Source: Serratia sarumanii | Lineage (GTDB): Bacteria > Pseudomonadota > Gammaproteobacteria > Enterobacterales > Enterobacteriaceae | Length of the DNA stretch: 64,000 bases | Reading direction: 5' to 3' | NCBI RefSeq assembly: GCF_029962605.1 | Contig: NZ_CP124750.1 | Location: 1,302,001-1,366,000 of the forward strand | Shown here: positions 45,876-54,954 of the stretch, piece after piece | How the letters are laid out: each line of letters begins with the position of its first letter | Numbering within the stretch: position 1 is the stretch's first letter | The notes under the pieces: model-generated | Seen by the model: the letters and a program-made list of their open reading frames with translations, nothing else | The model's database searches: none | Told to the model about the DNA's origin: nothing | Position numbers and translations under genes: made by a program

Positions 45876-46654
45876 TGAATTCAGTTCACGACATCCTCCA
45901 CGTTGATGGGGTTAGCCTGACCGGCCACGGCGGGGCATTGATACTCGACAACATCCATTTCGCACTGCGCGCCGGTGAGAAGCTGGCGGTGATCGGCCCT
46001 AACGGCAGCGGCAAGTCCAGCCTGTTGCGTGCCCTGATCGGTGAAACGCGGCCGGACAGCGGCGGCATTTACTGGCGAGGGCGCGCCTTGTCCGCGTGGC
46101 CAGCGGCGGAGCGCGCCAGAAGCATCGCCTTTCTGGCGCAAAACGATTCGCCGGATTTGCGGCTGTCGGTTGAGGACTATGTGGCGTTGGGCCGTTTGCC
46201 GCATGGCGCATGTTCTGCGACGGGAAAGCGCATCGTTGACGAAGCCATCGGGGAAACCGGGCTGGCGTCGCTCAGGCGCCATCCGTTGGGGCGGCTCTCG
46301 GGCGGCCAGCGCCAGCGTGCCGCGCTGGCTCGGGCGTTGGCGCAGTCTCCCGATCTGTTGTTGCTGGATGAACCGACCAATCACCTCGATCCGCCCGGGC
46401 GCTCGGCGCTGCTGTCGTTAGTGAAAAATAAAGAAATCGCCGTGATTGCGGTCTTGCACGATCTGCCCGTGGCAGAGGCGTTTGCCGATCGGATCCTGGT
46501 GCTCAACGAAAGCCGTCAGGTGGCCTGTGGTACGCCCGAGGCGGTGTTGCAGACCCCGGTGATTCTGCCGGTGTTCGGCATGAACAGTTTCAAGGTGGCA
46601 CATCCCGTCAGCGGGAAAACACTGCGCATTTTTGACGTTCCCCATTGCGCTTGA
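45875..46654 (+). CDS. FecE-type ABC transporter ATPase
   Basis: 259 aa. Walker A GPNGSGKSS, Q-loop FLAQND, signature LSGGQRQRAALARAL, Walker B LLLLDEPTNHLDP and H-loop AVLHDLP, all of the FecE/BtuD type for metal-chelate import. First gene of an ATPase - binding protein - permease operon; a Fur box lies 180 bp upstream, so ferric chelates or haem are the probable cargo. There is no TonB-dependent receptor gene next to it. Confidence 0.92.
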   Translation: MNSVHDILHVDGVSLTGHGGALILDNIHFALRAGEKLAVIGPNGSGKSSLLRALIGETRPDSGGIYWRGRALSAWPAAERARSIAFLAQNDSPDLRLSVEDYVALGRLPHGACSATGKRIVDEAIGETGLASLRRHPLGRLSGGQRQRAALARALAQSPDLLLLDEPTNHLDPPGRSALLSLVKNKEIAVIAVLHDLPVAEAFADRILVLNESRQVACGTPEAVLQTPVILPVFGMNSFKVAHPVSGKTLRIFDVPHCA

Positions 46655-46670
46655 TAAACCAGAGAGAAAC

Positions 46671-47627
46671 ATGAACGCACGCGTATTCATCCTGCTTCTG
46701 CTGTTGGCCGCCAGGTCGGCGGCGGCTGAACAATTTCCCGTCACCGTAGAAAGCTGCGGTGTGCCGGTCACCTTCAACCAGGCGCCGCAGCGCGCCGTCA
46801 TCAACGACATCAACATGGCCGAGATGGCCTTTGCACTGCATCTGCAGGATCGCATTGTCGGGCTGACCGGCATCACCGGCTGGTACAAACTGACGCCCGA
46901 CTTCAAGGCCGCGATGGGCACCATTCCCGAGCTGGCGCCGAAATATCCCGCTTTGGAAACGCTGCTGGCGGCACAGCCGGATTTCTTCTTCGCCGGCTGG
47001 AATTACGGCATGAAGATCGGCGGCGACGTCACGCCGGAGAAGCTCGCCCCGTTCGGCATCAAAACGCTGGTGCTGAGCGAGAGCTGCGTACAGGCCGGCG
47101 GGCGGCCGCAGAAGGCCGATATGAACCTGCTGTATGACGATGAGCTAAAACTCGGCAAGATTTTCGGCAAGCAGCAAGAGGCCACCGCGCTGGTTGAGGG
47201 CTGGCAGCGCCGGTTGGCTGCGCTTCCCGCCAGGCCGGCGGGCCAGCCGCCGCTCAAGGTGTTCGTCTATGACTCGGGGGAGGAGAAGCCTTTCACCAGC
47301 GGCAAATACGCTATGCCGACGGCGATCATCGAAGCGGCGGGCGGCCGCAACGTGATGGACGGTTTGCCGGCGAGCTGGACGACGGCGTCCTGGGAGGCGG
47401 TAGCGGCGGCCGAGCCCGACTTCATTATTCTGCTGGATTACCAGACCGGCTCGGGCGCCGATGCGCTGCGGCGCTTCCTCGAGTCTCACCCGTTGATGAA
47501 ATTGACGCCTGCCGTACGGCACCACCGCTATCTGAAACTGCAGTATGCGGAGCTGACGCCGGGGCCGGCCAACATCGGCGCAGTGGAAAAGCTGGCGCGG
47601 GCGCTGTACGCGCCGGAGGCTGAATGA
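46671..47627 (+). CDS. FecB/FepB-type periplasmic binding protein
   Basis: 318 aa. Signal peptide with cleavage after RSAAA (about residue 20). Class III helical-backbone binding fold: VTFNQAPQRAVINDINMAEMAFAL, YPALETLLAAQPDFFFAGWNYG, then a second lobe SGKYAMPTAIIEAAGGRNVMDG. Two Cys residues (ESCGVPV and SESCVQ) may form a disulfide. Binds a ferric siderophore or related chelate in the periplasm; the exact ligand cannot be read. Start at MNARVFILL; upstream in-frame ATG at 46632 is inside the ATPase gene. Confidence 0.88.
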   Translation: MNARVFILLLLLAARSAAAEQFPVTVESCGVPVTFNQAPQRAVINDINMAEMAFALHLQDRIVGLTGITGWYKLTPDFKAAMGTIPELAPKYPALETLLAAQPDFFFAGWNYGMKIGGDVTPEKLAPFGIKTLVLSESCVQAGGRPQKADMNLLYDDELKLGKIFGKQQEATALVEGWQRRLAALPARPAGQPPLKVFVYDSGEEKPFTSGKYAMPTAIIEAAGGRNVMDGLPASWTTASWEAVAAAEPDFIILLDYQTGSGADALRRFLESHPLMKLTPAVRHHRYLKLQYAELTPGPANIGAVEKLARALYAPEAE

Positions 47628-48631
47628 ACTCGCCGACCCGGCGCTTTATGCTGCTCGCACCGCTGGCGCTGTCGGTATTGTGCGGGCTAATGATCTGGAG
47701 CCTGCAGCTGGGGAGCGTCGCGCTGTCATGGCGGCAGGCGTTTGCGGCGTTAGGGCTCGGTTCGGCGCCGCTTTCCGGCATGCTGGACACCATCGTCGTG
47801 CAGCTGCGGGTGCCCAGGGCTTTGTTGGCGGCGTTAACCGGCGCCGGACTGGCGATGACCGGCGCGCTGCTGCAGACCACCACCCGCAATGAGTTGGCCG
47901 ATCCTTTTTTGTTTGGGCTCTCTTCCGGTGCCTCCGCCGGCGCAGTGCTGGTCATCACGCGCTTCGGTGATGCGTTGGGCGTACTGACGTTGCCGCTGTC
48001 AGCTTTCGTCGGCGGCATTCTGTCCGCGATGGCGGTGATGATCCTGTTTCGCGTCAGCCGGGTCAGGCGCGCCGAGCAGCTGATCGTCTGTGGCCTGGCG
48101 GTCTCATTTTTGTTTAGCGCGCTGACCAGCTACCTGGTGTTTTCCGGCGATCAGCGGGCGGCCGGTTCGGTGTTGTTCTGGTCGCTCGGCGGGCTGGGGC
48201 TGGCGCGTTGGGATAATCTGTTCATTCCGCTGGCGAGTTTCGTGCTGCTGGCCGGGTTTACGGCGCTGCGTTGGCGGGCGCTGGACGCGCTGCTGGCGGG
48301 CGAGCAAACCGCCCATTCGATGGGGGTCAACGTGGCGCGGCTGCGCACCGAGACCTTTCTGTGCTGCGCACTGTCCACGGCGTTTCTCGTTTCGCTGACG
48401 GGCGTGATCGGCTTTGTCGGGCTGATGGTGCCTTATCTGGCCCGGCGCCTGGTGGGCGTGCGCCACCGATTGTCCGTGCCGATGTGCGGCATGCTGGGGG
48501 CGATGCTGCTGACCGGCGGTGACATGCTCAGCCGCAGCCTGATCCCCAATCAGGAACTGCCCATCGGCATCATTACGGCGGGGCTGGGGGGCGCGTTCAT
48601 CGTGTCCTTGCTGCTGCGCGCGGAGCGGTGA
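47624..48631 (+). CDS. FecCD-family ABC permease
   Basis: 335 aa, about ten membrane helices. Family blocks: LRVPRALLAALTGAGLAMTGALLQ, NELADPFLFGLSSGASAGAV, and GLMVPYLARRLVG plus GGDMLSRSLIPNQELPIGIITAGLGG, the ATPase-coupling and end segments of FecCD/BtuC permeases. The start overlaps the binding-protein stop by 4 bp (ATGA). Presumably acts as a homodimer because only one permease gene exists. Confidence 0.93.
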   Translation: MNSPTRRFMLLAPLALSVLCGLMIWSLQLGSVALSWRQAFAALGLGSAPLSGMLDTIVVQLRVPRALLAALTGAGLAMTGALLQTTTRNELADPFLFGLSSGASAGAVLVITRFGDALGVLTLPLSAFVGGILSAMAVMILFRVSRVRRAEQLIVCGLAVSFLFSALTSYLVFSGDQRAAGSVLFWSLGGLGLARWDNLFIPLASFVLLAGFTALRWRALDALLAGEQTAHSMGVNVARLRTETFLCCALSTAFLVSLTGVIGFVGLMVPYLARRLVGVRHRLSVPMCGMLGAMLLTGGDMLSRSLIPNQELPIGIITAGLGGAFIVSLLLRAER

Positions 48632-48644
48632 ACGCCGCCCTGTC

Positions 48645-50168
48645 TCAATAGAGCTCCAGATGCAGGCGCTGCTGCTCAATCAGCGTCTGCCACAGGTTTT
48701 CCGCCCCGTGGGCTTGCTCTAGCGCCGTCGCCACGGCATGTTCCAGATACTGACGATTGCCGCACAGGTAGACATGCGCGCCCCGCCGCAGCAGGCCGCT
48801 GACGACATCGGCGTGATCGTCGATGGCGTGTTGCACGTAATACTTGTCGGCGGTGTCGCGCGAGAATGCCGTGATGAGCCGCGTGAGTACGCCCGCCGCG
48901 TTCAGCGTGACCAACTCCTCGCCATACAGGAAGTCTTCATCGCGCCTTTTCTCACCGAAGATCAGTACGGTTTCACGCCGTTCGCCCTGGGCGGCCATTT
49001 CGCGCAGTAAGCCAATCAACGGTGCGATGCCGGTACCGGTACCGATAAGCAGCACCGGTACGGTGGTATCGCGCGGCAGGTAAAAGCCGGGGTTGGCGCG
49101 GCAGAAGAGGCGGAAAGGGCCGGGTTGGCTGAGCAGCCAGCCGGTCGCCGTGCCGCGCCGGGGGCGGCCGCCGCGTTCATAATGCACGTCGCGCACGCAC
49201 AGATCGAGGCTCTCTTCCCGCGTTGCCGAAGCGATGGAGTAGGCGCGCGGCAGGCAAACGGGCAGCAGCGTCAGCAGGTTCTCCAGCGTGACCGCGTGCG
49301 GCGGGCAAAAATCGTGCAGCACGTCCAGCAGATCGGCGCCGTACAGATAACTCTCCAGGGCTTTGCGCTGGCGGATCTTGAGCAAGCCTTTGAGTTCTTC
49401 GCTGTCGGCCAACTGCGCCAGTTCGCGCAGCGTCGTTTTGCTGAGCTGGCGCAGCTCCCGGCGGCGCAGCGCGTCGGCGGCCTCCGGCCTGCCGAGCCAG
49501 TCAGCCAGCCGGGTCAATAATCCTTCGTCGTTCTCCGGCAACAGATAGACGGTATCTCCCGCCCGGTAAACGATGCCGCTGCCGGCGATATTCAGCCGCA
49601 GGTGCCAGGCCTGCGGCGTGCGTGCGCTGAGCGGCCGCCGTTCGAGGAGGGCGGCGCTGAACGCATGGTCTTCACCGTAGGCGGTCACGCGCAGATGTAA
49701 ATCGCGGCCGGCCTGGGCATCGCCGGCCAGCACCTTCTCAAGCGTCTTCAGCCAGGTTGCGAAGAACGGTTCGAAGTTAACGTCGGCGTCGACGCGATTG
49801 ACGATGGCCTGGGCGCCGTATTGCGTCAGGCGTGCATCCAGCGCCTGCGTGAAGCCGCAGAAATGCGGGTACGCGGTGTCGCCGAGGCCGAAGATGGCGT
49901 AGCGCAACCGGTGGCGGTCAGGCCATTGCGCCAGAGCGTCGGAAAAACGCTCGGCGTTGGCGGGCGGTTCGCCGTCGCCAAATGAGCTCGAGACGATCAG
50001 CAGGGCGTCACGCTCGCCCACATCGGCGGGCTGGATGGCGTTGAGTTCTTTCACGACGGGGCGGTAGGGTTGCAGGCTGCTTTGCTCGCCCAGGCGCATC
50101 GCCAGCGCCCGGGCGTTGCCCGACTCCGAACCGTAACCAATCAGGATGCGTTCGATAAGGTCGGCCAT
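48645..50168 (-). CDS. CysJ-like diflavin reductase
   Basis: 507 aa. N-terminal flavodoxin domain (FMN loop IGYGSESGNARALA at 9-22, SSFGDGEPPANAERF, FGLGDTAYPHFCGF), a connecting helical domain, the FAD-binding block RAYSIAS and NADPH-binding GTGTGIAPLIGLLREM, with YLCGNRQYLEHAV near the C-terminus. The layout is that of CysJ/cytochrome P450 reductase but shorter (CysJ 599). No CysI partner is nearby, so it is not assimilatory sulfite reductase. It faces the FecBCD operon tail to tail and follows an Aer-type PAS gene by 5 bp; a role in reducing imported ferric chelates is inferred. Confidence 0.87.
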   Translation of the reverse strand: MADLIERILIGYGSESGNARALAMRLGEQSSLQPYRPVVKELNAIQPADVGERDALLIVSSSFGDGEPPANAERFSDALAQWPDRHRLRYAIFGLGDTAYPHFCGFTQALDARLTQYGAQAIVNRVDADVNFEPFFATWLKTLEKVLAGDAQAGRDLHLRVTAYGEDHAFSAALLERRPLSARTPQAWHLRLNIAGSGIVYRAGDTVYLLPENDEGLLTRLADWLGRPEAADALRRRELRQLSKTTLRELAQLADSEELKGLLKIRQRKALESYLYGADLLDVLHDFCPPHAVTLENLLTLLPVCLPRAYSIASATREESLDLCVRDVHYERGGRPRRGTATGWLLSQPGPFRLFCRANPGFYLPRDTTVPVLLIGTGTGIAPLIGLLREMAAQGERRETVLIFGEKRRDEDFLYGEELVTLNAAGVLTRLITAFSRDTADKYYVQHAIDDHADVVSGLLRRGAHVYLCGNRQYLEHAVATALEQAHGAENLWQTLIEQQRLHLELY

Positions 50169-50173
50169 GGCGG

Positions 50174-50599
50174 TTACTTGTCGTAGTGGTTGTCGAACTG
50201 TTCTTTGGCGAATTCCACCGATTCGAAGTCGGTCATCAGATCGTTGATCACGCGGCGGATGCTGATATAGGCCGCGATATTGCCCTGGGCGTCATACAGC
50301 GGCTGCACCGTGGTGTCGACCACGTACAGCACGCCGCCTTTGCCGACGTTCGGAATGATGCCGGTCCAGATGCCGCCCGCCTTGATGGTGTCCCACATCG
50401 CTTTGTAAACCGCTTTCGGCACGGAAGGGTGGCGCACGATGCTATGGGGCTGGCCCACCAGCTCTTCCCGGGAAAAGCCGGTCAGCTGGCAAAACAGATC
50501 GTTGACGTAGGTGATGGTGCCCTGCAGATCGGTGGTGGAGATCACCATCACTTTATCGAGCGCGGCTAACAGCTGGGCGGAATCGAGGGTCTGACTCAT
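50174..50599 (-). CDS. Aer-type PAS domain protein
   Basis: 141 aa, a single PAS domain with little else. STTDLQGTITYVNDLFCQLTGFSREELVGQPHSIVRHPSVPK and MWDTIKAGGIWTGIIPN closely match the FAD-binding PAS of the aerotaxis receptor Aer (STTDLQSYITHAND, GQPHNMVRHPDMPK). No transmembrane, HAMP or kinase segment, so it must act as a stand-alone soluble redox/FAD protein. Co-transcribed with the diflavin reductase (5 bp); a Fur-like box lies 74 bp upstream of its start. Confidence 0.88.
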   Translation of the reverse strand: MSQTLDSAQLLAALDKVMVISTTDLQGTITYVNDLFCQLTGFSREELVGQPHSIVRHPSVPKAVYKAMWDTIKAGGIWTGIIPNVGKGGVLYVVDTTVQPLYDAQGNIAAYISIRRVINDLMTDFESVEFAKEQFDNHYDK

Positions 50600-50672
50600 G
50601 GTAGGTTCCTTCTCATTAACAACTTCGCGGTGATTGCCACGGCGGATGCCATGTATCCGTCATGACAGTTTT

Positions 50673-50691
50673 GTAATTGATTCTCATTTGC
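50673..50691. promoter_or_regulatory. Fur box candidate upstream of PAS-diflavin operon
   Basis: On the minus strand GCAAATGAGAATCAATTAC matches the 19-bp Fur consensus at 13 positions, including the GA-AATCA core. It is placed as expected for iron repression of the PAS-reductase pair. Confidence 0.65.
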
Positions 50692-50821
50692 GATGAATGG
50701 TAATCGGGAAATTTATAAGTTGCAATAAAAATGCATCTTTAAGGGCGCAGAAAGATCACGATGAGGCAGGCAGGGGAGAGTCGGCCCGCGCCGGGTGCGG
50801 CGGCGGGCCAATCGGGCGGTC

Positions 50822-52528
50822 TTAGCGGGGGCCTTCGGCCCAGCCTTTGCGTTTACTGGTTTTGCCGATGCCGGGGTTGAAGCTGTTGGTCGGATCGGCG
50901 GCGCGGTAGAACGCCTGCAGATCCGGTTTGGCGTGATACAGGTGGCCGACGTTATGCTCCGCCGGGTACTCGGCGCCGCGCCGGTTGAGGATCTCGAGCA
51001 TCTTTTCTTTCAGCGCGTGGCTGTCGACGCCTTTTTTCACCACGTAGTCCTGATGGAAGACGTGGCACATAAAGTGGCCGTAATACAGCTTATGCACCAG
51101 CTGGTTGTCGATTTCCGGCGGCAGCGTTTCAAACCAGTCGGTGTCGTTGCGGCGCAGGGCGATATCCAGCGCCAGAATATCTTCCACCTTGTCGGCGTGC
51201 ACCGCATGGTAGCGCACGGCGGCGCCGGCGGCGGCGAAGCGGTGCAGGAAGGCCTTTTTGCCTTCGTCAGGCGTACAGGCGAAGAAAGCGCCTTCGGCCT
51301 GGGCGAAGTACTCGGTCAGGTAGCGCTGCGCTTCGTCTACGCCGGGGCCGGCCATCTTCAGCAGCAGGTGATGTTCGAAACGTTCGCGGTAGTCCTTCAT
51401 GCGCTTCGGCAGGTGGCTCGGCGCCAGATGGCTCAGGCCCTGCATCAGCCGGTCGGTCAGGTTGTGCGGCAGCAGCGGCAACTTGTTGAGGCTGGCGTCC
51501 ATGCGGCCTTTCAGGGTGAAGAAGCGCGGCATCTGATCGGTGCCGAGCTTGTCGATCATCATGAAGGTGTCTTTGCCGTACACCTCGGCGATGTCGAAGA
51601 TATCGCGGTGCATGTATTCACCGGCCACCGGCAGGTTGTCGAACTGGCTCAGCATGTGGCGGCGCAGCTCGGTCAGCACCGCGGTGTCGTTGGTGCCGAT
51701 ATAGAATACCTGCTCTTTGCCTTCTTTCTCGAAGGTGTCGAGCCGCACCGCGAACACCGCCAGCTTGCCGGCGCAGCCGGAGGCCTCGAACAGGCGGCGT
51801 TTGTCGGCGTTAAAGCGGGAAGGGGTGTCGGCATCGACGTCGCGCACCCGGCTGGCGTACTCGTTATCCGAGGCGCGCAGCTCGCCGTATTCGACGTCGG
51901 TCGGGCGATAGTCGCCTTTTTCCAGCCGGGTGAGGATCTCTTCCGGCGTGTCGCCGAGGCGGATGCCCAAATGATTCACCAGGCGCAGTTGGCCGTCTTC
52001 CCCTAGCTGGGCGTACAGCGCCATTTCGGTATAGGCCGGGCCGCGTTTCACCAGCGATCCGCCGGAGTTGTTGCACACGCCGCCGATCACCGAGGCGCCG
52101 ATACAGGAGGAACCGATCACCGAATGCGGTTCGCGGCCGTAGGGTTTGAGCAATTTCTCGAGGTGGTGCAGGGTGCTGCCGGGGAAGCCGACCACCTGCT
52201 TGCCGTTGTCCAGCACCTGAATATGGTCGAGGCGCAGGGTGCTGACGATGACGATGTCGCGATCATAGTCGTTGCCGCTGGGGGTCGATCCTTCGGTCAG
52301 GCCGGTATTGGCGGCCTGCATGATGACGATTTTGTCGGCGGCCACGCAGGCCTGCAAAATGCGCCACAGCTGCAACAGGCTGGTGGGAAACACCACCGCC
52401 AGCGCCTGGCCTTCGCCGGAGCGGAACCCCTTGCGATACCGCTCGGTGTTGCGATCGCCGGTCAACAGCTGCGGGCCGCCGACGATGTCCTTGAGCTGAT
52501 TGATAAACGCCTGATTGCCTGACTGCAT
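50822..52528 (-). CDS. dld: Quinone-dependent D-lactate dehydrogenase
   Basis: 568 aa (E. coli Dld 571). N-terminal FAD-binding PCMH domain (GLTEGSTPSGNDYDRDIVIVSTLRL, GSSCIGASVIGGVCNNSGGSL), membrane-binding domain in the centre, cap domain and C-terminal region. Peripheral inner-membrane flavoprotein oxidising D-lactate to pyruvate and reducing the quinone pool. Stand-alone; the 222-bp gap downstream of it holds the Fur site of the neighbouring unit. Confidence 0.97.
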   Translation of the reverse strand: MQSGNQAFINQLKDIVGGPQLLTGDRNTERYRKGFRSGEGQALAVVFPTSLLQLWRILQACVAADKIVIMQAANTGLTEGSTPSGNDYDRDIVIVSTLRLDHIQVLDNGKQVVGFPGSTLHHLEKLLKPYGREPHSVIGSSCIGASVIGGVCNNSGGSLVKRGPAYTEMALYAQLGEDGQLRLVNHLGIRLGDTPEEILTRLEKGDYRPTDVEYGELRASDNEYASRVRDVDADTPSRFNADKRRLFEASGCAGKLAVFAVRLDTFEKEGKEQVFYIGTNDTAVLTELRRHMLSQFDNLPVAGEYMHRDIFDIAEVYGKDTFMMIDKLGTDQMPRFFTLKGRMDASLNKLPLLPHNLTDRLMQGLSHLAPSHLPKRMKDYRERFEHHLLLKMAGPGVDEAQRYLTEYFAQAEGAFFACTPDEGKKAFLHRFAAAGAAVRYHAVHADKVEDILALDIALRRNDTDWFETLPPEIDNQLVHKLYYGHFMCHVFHQDYVVKKGVDSHALKEKMLEILNRRGAEYPAEHNVGHLYHAKPDLQAFYRAADPTNSFNPGIGKTSKRKGWAEGPR

Positions 52529-52653
52529 GCTGTCTGTCTCCCTGTCATCCCCGTCGCTTTAACCGCGGCGCCGGAGTGCCGCATATAAGCTAAGAGGTTA
52601 TCAATTAAATAACTTATTAAGCTATCAGCTTGCCGGGCTAATGGCTTGTGGGT

Positions 52654-53448
52654 TTAGTAGCGCTCGGCGTAGCCGGCCCGGCGCTCTTCGTCGCGCAGCG
52701 TCAGGATCTCCACGCCGTCGGCGGTGACCGCCACGGTGTGCTCCCACTGCGCCGACAGTTTTTTGTCGCGCGTCACCACCGTCCAGCCGTCTTTCTTCTG
52801 CTTGATGCGGCGGTCGCCCTGGTTGATCATCGGCTCGATGGTGAACACCATGCCTTCCTGCAGCACCAGACCGCTGCCGGGTTGACCGTAGTGCAATACC
52901 GCCGGCTCTTCATGCATATCGCGGCCGATGCCGTGGCCGCAATACTCCCGCACGATGCTGTAGCCGGCCTGCTCGGCGTGCCGCTGGACGGCATGGCCGA
53001 TATCGCCGAGGGTGGCGCCCGGTTTCACCGCGCGAATGCCCTGCCACATCGATTCATAGACGTTGTTCACCAGCCGTTTGGCCAGCGGCGTCACCTGGCC
53101 GACGCAGTACATCTTGCTGGAGTCGGCGATATAGCCGCCGTTTTCCAGCGTGATGTCCACGTTGACGATCATGCCGGAACGCAGGATTTTGCTGGCCGAC
53201 GGCACCCCGTGGCACACCACGTCGTCGATTGAGGTGTTGAGCACATAGGGGAAATCATACTGCCCCTTGCTGGCCGGGCGCGACTTCAGCTCTTCGACGA
53301 TAAACGCCTCGGCGCGGTCGTTGATCTCCATGGTGGAGATGCCTTCGACGATGACCTCATCGAGCATAGCAAACACTTTCGCCAGCAGGGCGCCGGAATG
53401 GCGCATTTTGGCAATCTCTTCCGGCGTTTTAATCACAATCTGTTTCAC
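52654..53448 (-). CDS. map: Type I methionine aminopeptidase (second MAP)
   Basis: 264 aa. All metal ligands are present: Asp98 (NVDIT), Asp109 (IADSSKM), His172 (CGHGIGRDMHE), Glu205 (IEPM) and Glu236 (QWEHTV); His80 (VVCHGVPS) is also conserved. Removes initiator Met from nascent proteins. Starts with GTG that overlaps the stop of a ParD-like gene (GTGA). It is not linked to rpsB/tsf as the housekeeping map is, so it is probably a second copy. Confidence 0.94.
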   Translation of the reverse strand: MKQIVIKTPEEIAKMRHSGALLAKVFAMLDEVIVEGISTMEINDRAEAFIVEELKSRPASKGQYDFPYVLNTSIDDVVCHGVPSASKILRSGMIVNVDITLENGGYIADSSKMYCVGQVTPLAKRLVNNVYESMWQGIRAVKPGATLGDIGHAVQRHAEQAGYSIVREYCGHGIGRDMHEEPAVLHYGQPGSGLVLQEGMVFTIEPMINQGDRRIKQKKDGWTVVTRDKKLSAQWEHTVAVTADGVEILTLRDEERRAGYAERY

Positions 53449-53648
53449 CCGACAATCTCCTTCAGCGTCAGCGCGTTATCTTTCATCATTTTTTTTACCA
53501 GCTGCGGATAGGTCAGTTCCGGATGGAACTCCGCCAGCATGCCGATCTTGATCCAGTACTCGGCCTGCGCGTTGATCGAACGCGTCATGGTCAGGCTGGC
53601 GAGGCGCAGATCGTCATGCAGCGCGTCTGAAATTTTTACGATGCCCAT
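53445..53648 (-). CDS. ParD-like antitoxin family protein
   Basis: 67 aa. Matches the ParD_like family (PF11903): MGIVKISDALHDDLRLAS, then MTRSINAQAEYWIKIGMLAE and a C-terminal helix. Ribbon-helix-helix DNA-binding proteins of this type usually act as antitoxins, yet no ParE-type toxin is present; the partner is the methionine aminopeptidase gene that it overlaps by 4 bp. Start at MGIVKIS with AGGGAGA upstream. A palindrome overlaps its promoter. Confidence 0.87.
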   Translation of the reverse strand: MGIVKISDALHDDLRLASLTMTRSINAQAEYWIKIGMLAEFHPELTYPQLVKKMMKDNALTLKEIVG

Positions 53649-53666
53649 CGGCGTCTCCCTAAGTGA

Positions 53667-53685
53667 ACTATATACGAAGTGTATA
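53667..53685 (-). promoter_or_regulatory. Promoter/operator of the parD-like - map operon
   Basis: Inverted repeat TATAC-GAAGT-GTATA (53671-53685) overlaps and precedes a minus-strand -10 TATAGT (53672-53667), 20 bp before the parD-like start. The position between -35 and -10 is typical of autoregulating antitoxin operators. Confidence 0.6.
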
Positions 53686-53816
53686 CGTTTAGGATGGTGG
53701 CGATGTGGCATTCTGTGGCGTAAGAAGATTCTGGCAACAACGATTGCCGCCGCCAGGCAATGCGTTTATTGTGATAAACGACTTTTTTGCCATGATTTTT
53801 CAGAAGGATTTAAGGC

Positions 53817-54920
53817 GTGACTAAACTACGTGTTGGGGTGATTTTTGGCGGTAAGTCGGCGGAGCATGAGGTGTCGCTGCAGTCGGCCAAAAACATTGTG
53901 GATGCAATCGACAAAGAGAAGTTTGACGTCACGCTGCTGGGGATCGACAAACAGGGGCAGTGGCACATCAACGACGCCTCCAACTACCTGCTCAACGCCG
54001 AGAACCCGGCGCTGATCGCGCTGAACCGCTCGAACAAGAACGTGGCGCTGATCCCGGGCCAGGAAAAACAGCAGCTGATCGAAGCGGGCAGCGCCGGCGC
54101 GTTGGGCCAGCTCGACGTCATCTTCCCGATCGTGCACGGCACGCTGGGGGAGGACGGCTCGCTGCAGGGGCTGCTGCGCATGGCCAATATGCCGTTCGTC
54201 GGCGCCGGCGTGCTCGGCTCGGCGGTCAGCATGGATAAAGACGTGACCAAGCGCCTGCTGCGCGATGCCGGGCTGGCGGTGGCGCCGTTCGTCACCCTGA
54301 CCCGCGCCAACCGCGCCGGATTCACGTTTGAGCAACTGAGCGAGCGCCTCGGCCTGCCGCTGTTCGTCAAGCCGGCCAACCAGGGCTCGTCGGTCGGGGT
54401 CAGCAAGGTGGAAAACCGCGCCGAGTTCGACGCGGCGGTATCGCTGGCCTTCAGCTTCGATCACAAGGTGCTGGTGGAGTCGGCGATCGTCGGCCGCGAG
54501 ATCGAGTGCGCGGTGCTGGGCAACGACGATCCGCAGGCCAGCGTGTGCGGCGAGATCGTGCTGAGCGACGCCTTCTATTCTTACGACACCAAATACATCA
54601 ATGAGCAGGGCGCTCAGGTGGTGGTGCCGGCGGCAATCGCGCCGGAAGTGAGCGACCACATCCGCGAGGTGGCGCTGAAGGCGTTCCGCGCGCTGGAGTG
54701 CTTCGGCCTGGCGCGGGTGGATGTGTTCCTGACGCCGGACAACCAGGTGGTGATCAACGAAATCAACACGCTGCCGGGCTTCACCAATATCAGCATGTAT
54801 CCCAAGCTGTGGGCCGCCAGCGGCGTCAGCTATCAGGCGCTGATCACGCGCCTGATCGAATTGGCGCTGGAGCGCCACCAGCAGGATCGCGCGCTGAACA
54901 GTTCGGTGTTCGATCGCTAA
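53817..54920 (+). CDS. ddlA: D-alanine--D-alanine ligase A
   Basis: 367 aa (E. coli DdlA 364). ATP-grasp enzyme joining two D-Ala for peptidoglycan precursors. Characteristic blocks: [73 protein letters not shown]. Starts with GTG at the position where homology begins. Divergent from the parD-map operon. The vancomycin-type lactate-selecting Phe/Tyr changes are not seen, so it is a normal D-Ala-D-Ala ligase. Confidence 0.97.
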   Translation: MTKLRVGVIFGGKSAEHEVSLQSAKNIVDAIDKEKFDVTLLGIDKQGQWHINDASNYLLNAENPALIALNRSNKNVALIPGQEKQQLIEAGSAGALGQLDVIFPIVHGTLGEDGSLQGLLRMANMPFVGAGVLGSAVSMDKDVTKRLLRDAGLAVAPFVTLTRANRAGFTFEQLSERLGLPLFVKPANQGSSVGVSKVENRAEFDAAVSLAFSFDHKVLVESAIVGREIECAVLGNDDPQASVCGEIVLSDAFYSYDTKYINEQGAQVVVPAAIAPEVSDHIREVALKAFRALECFGLARVDVFLTPDNQVVINEINTLPGFTNISMYPKLWAASGVSYQALITRLIELALERHQQDRALNSSVFDR

Positions 54921-54928
54921 ACGCGGCA

Positions 54929-54949
54929 GGGGGCGGCGGTGCCGCCCCC
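54929..54949. terminator. Hairpin between ddlA and the binding-protein gene
   Basis: Perfect 9-bp stem GGGGGCGGC/GCCGCCCCC with a GGT loop between two convergent genes; weak T content on the plus side (GTCTCTC). Confidence 0.6.
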
Positions 54950-54954
54950 GTCTC

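Noticed and set aside
50783..50809. GC-rich inverted repeat GGCCCGC/GCGGGCC after dld as a terminator
   Set aside because: Seven paired bases with a large loop and no T run in either direction; not convincing.
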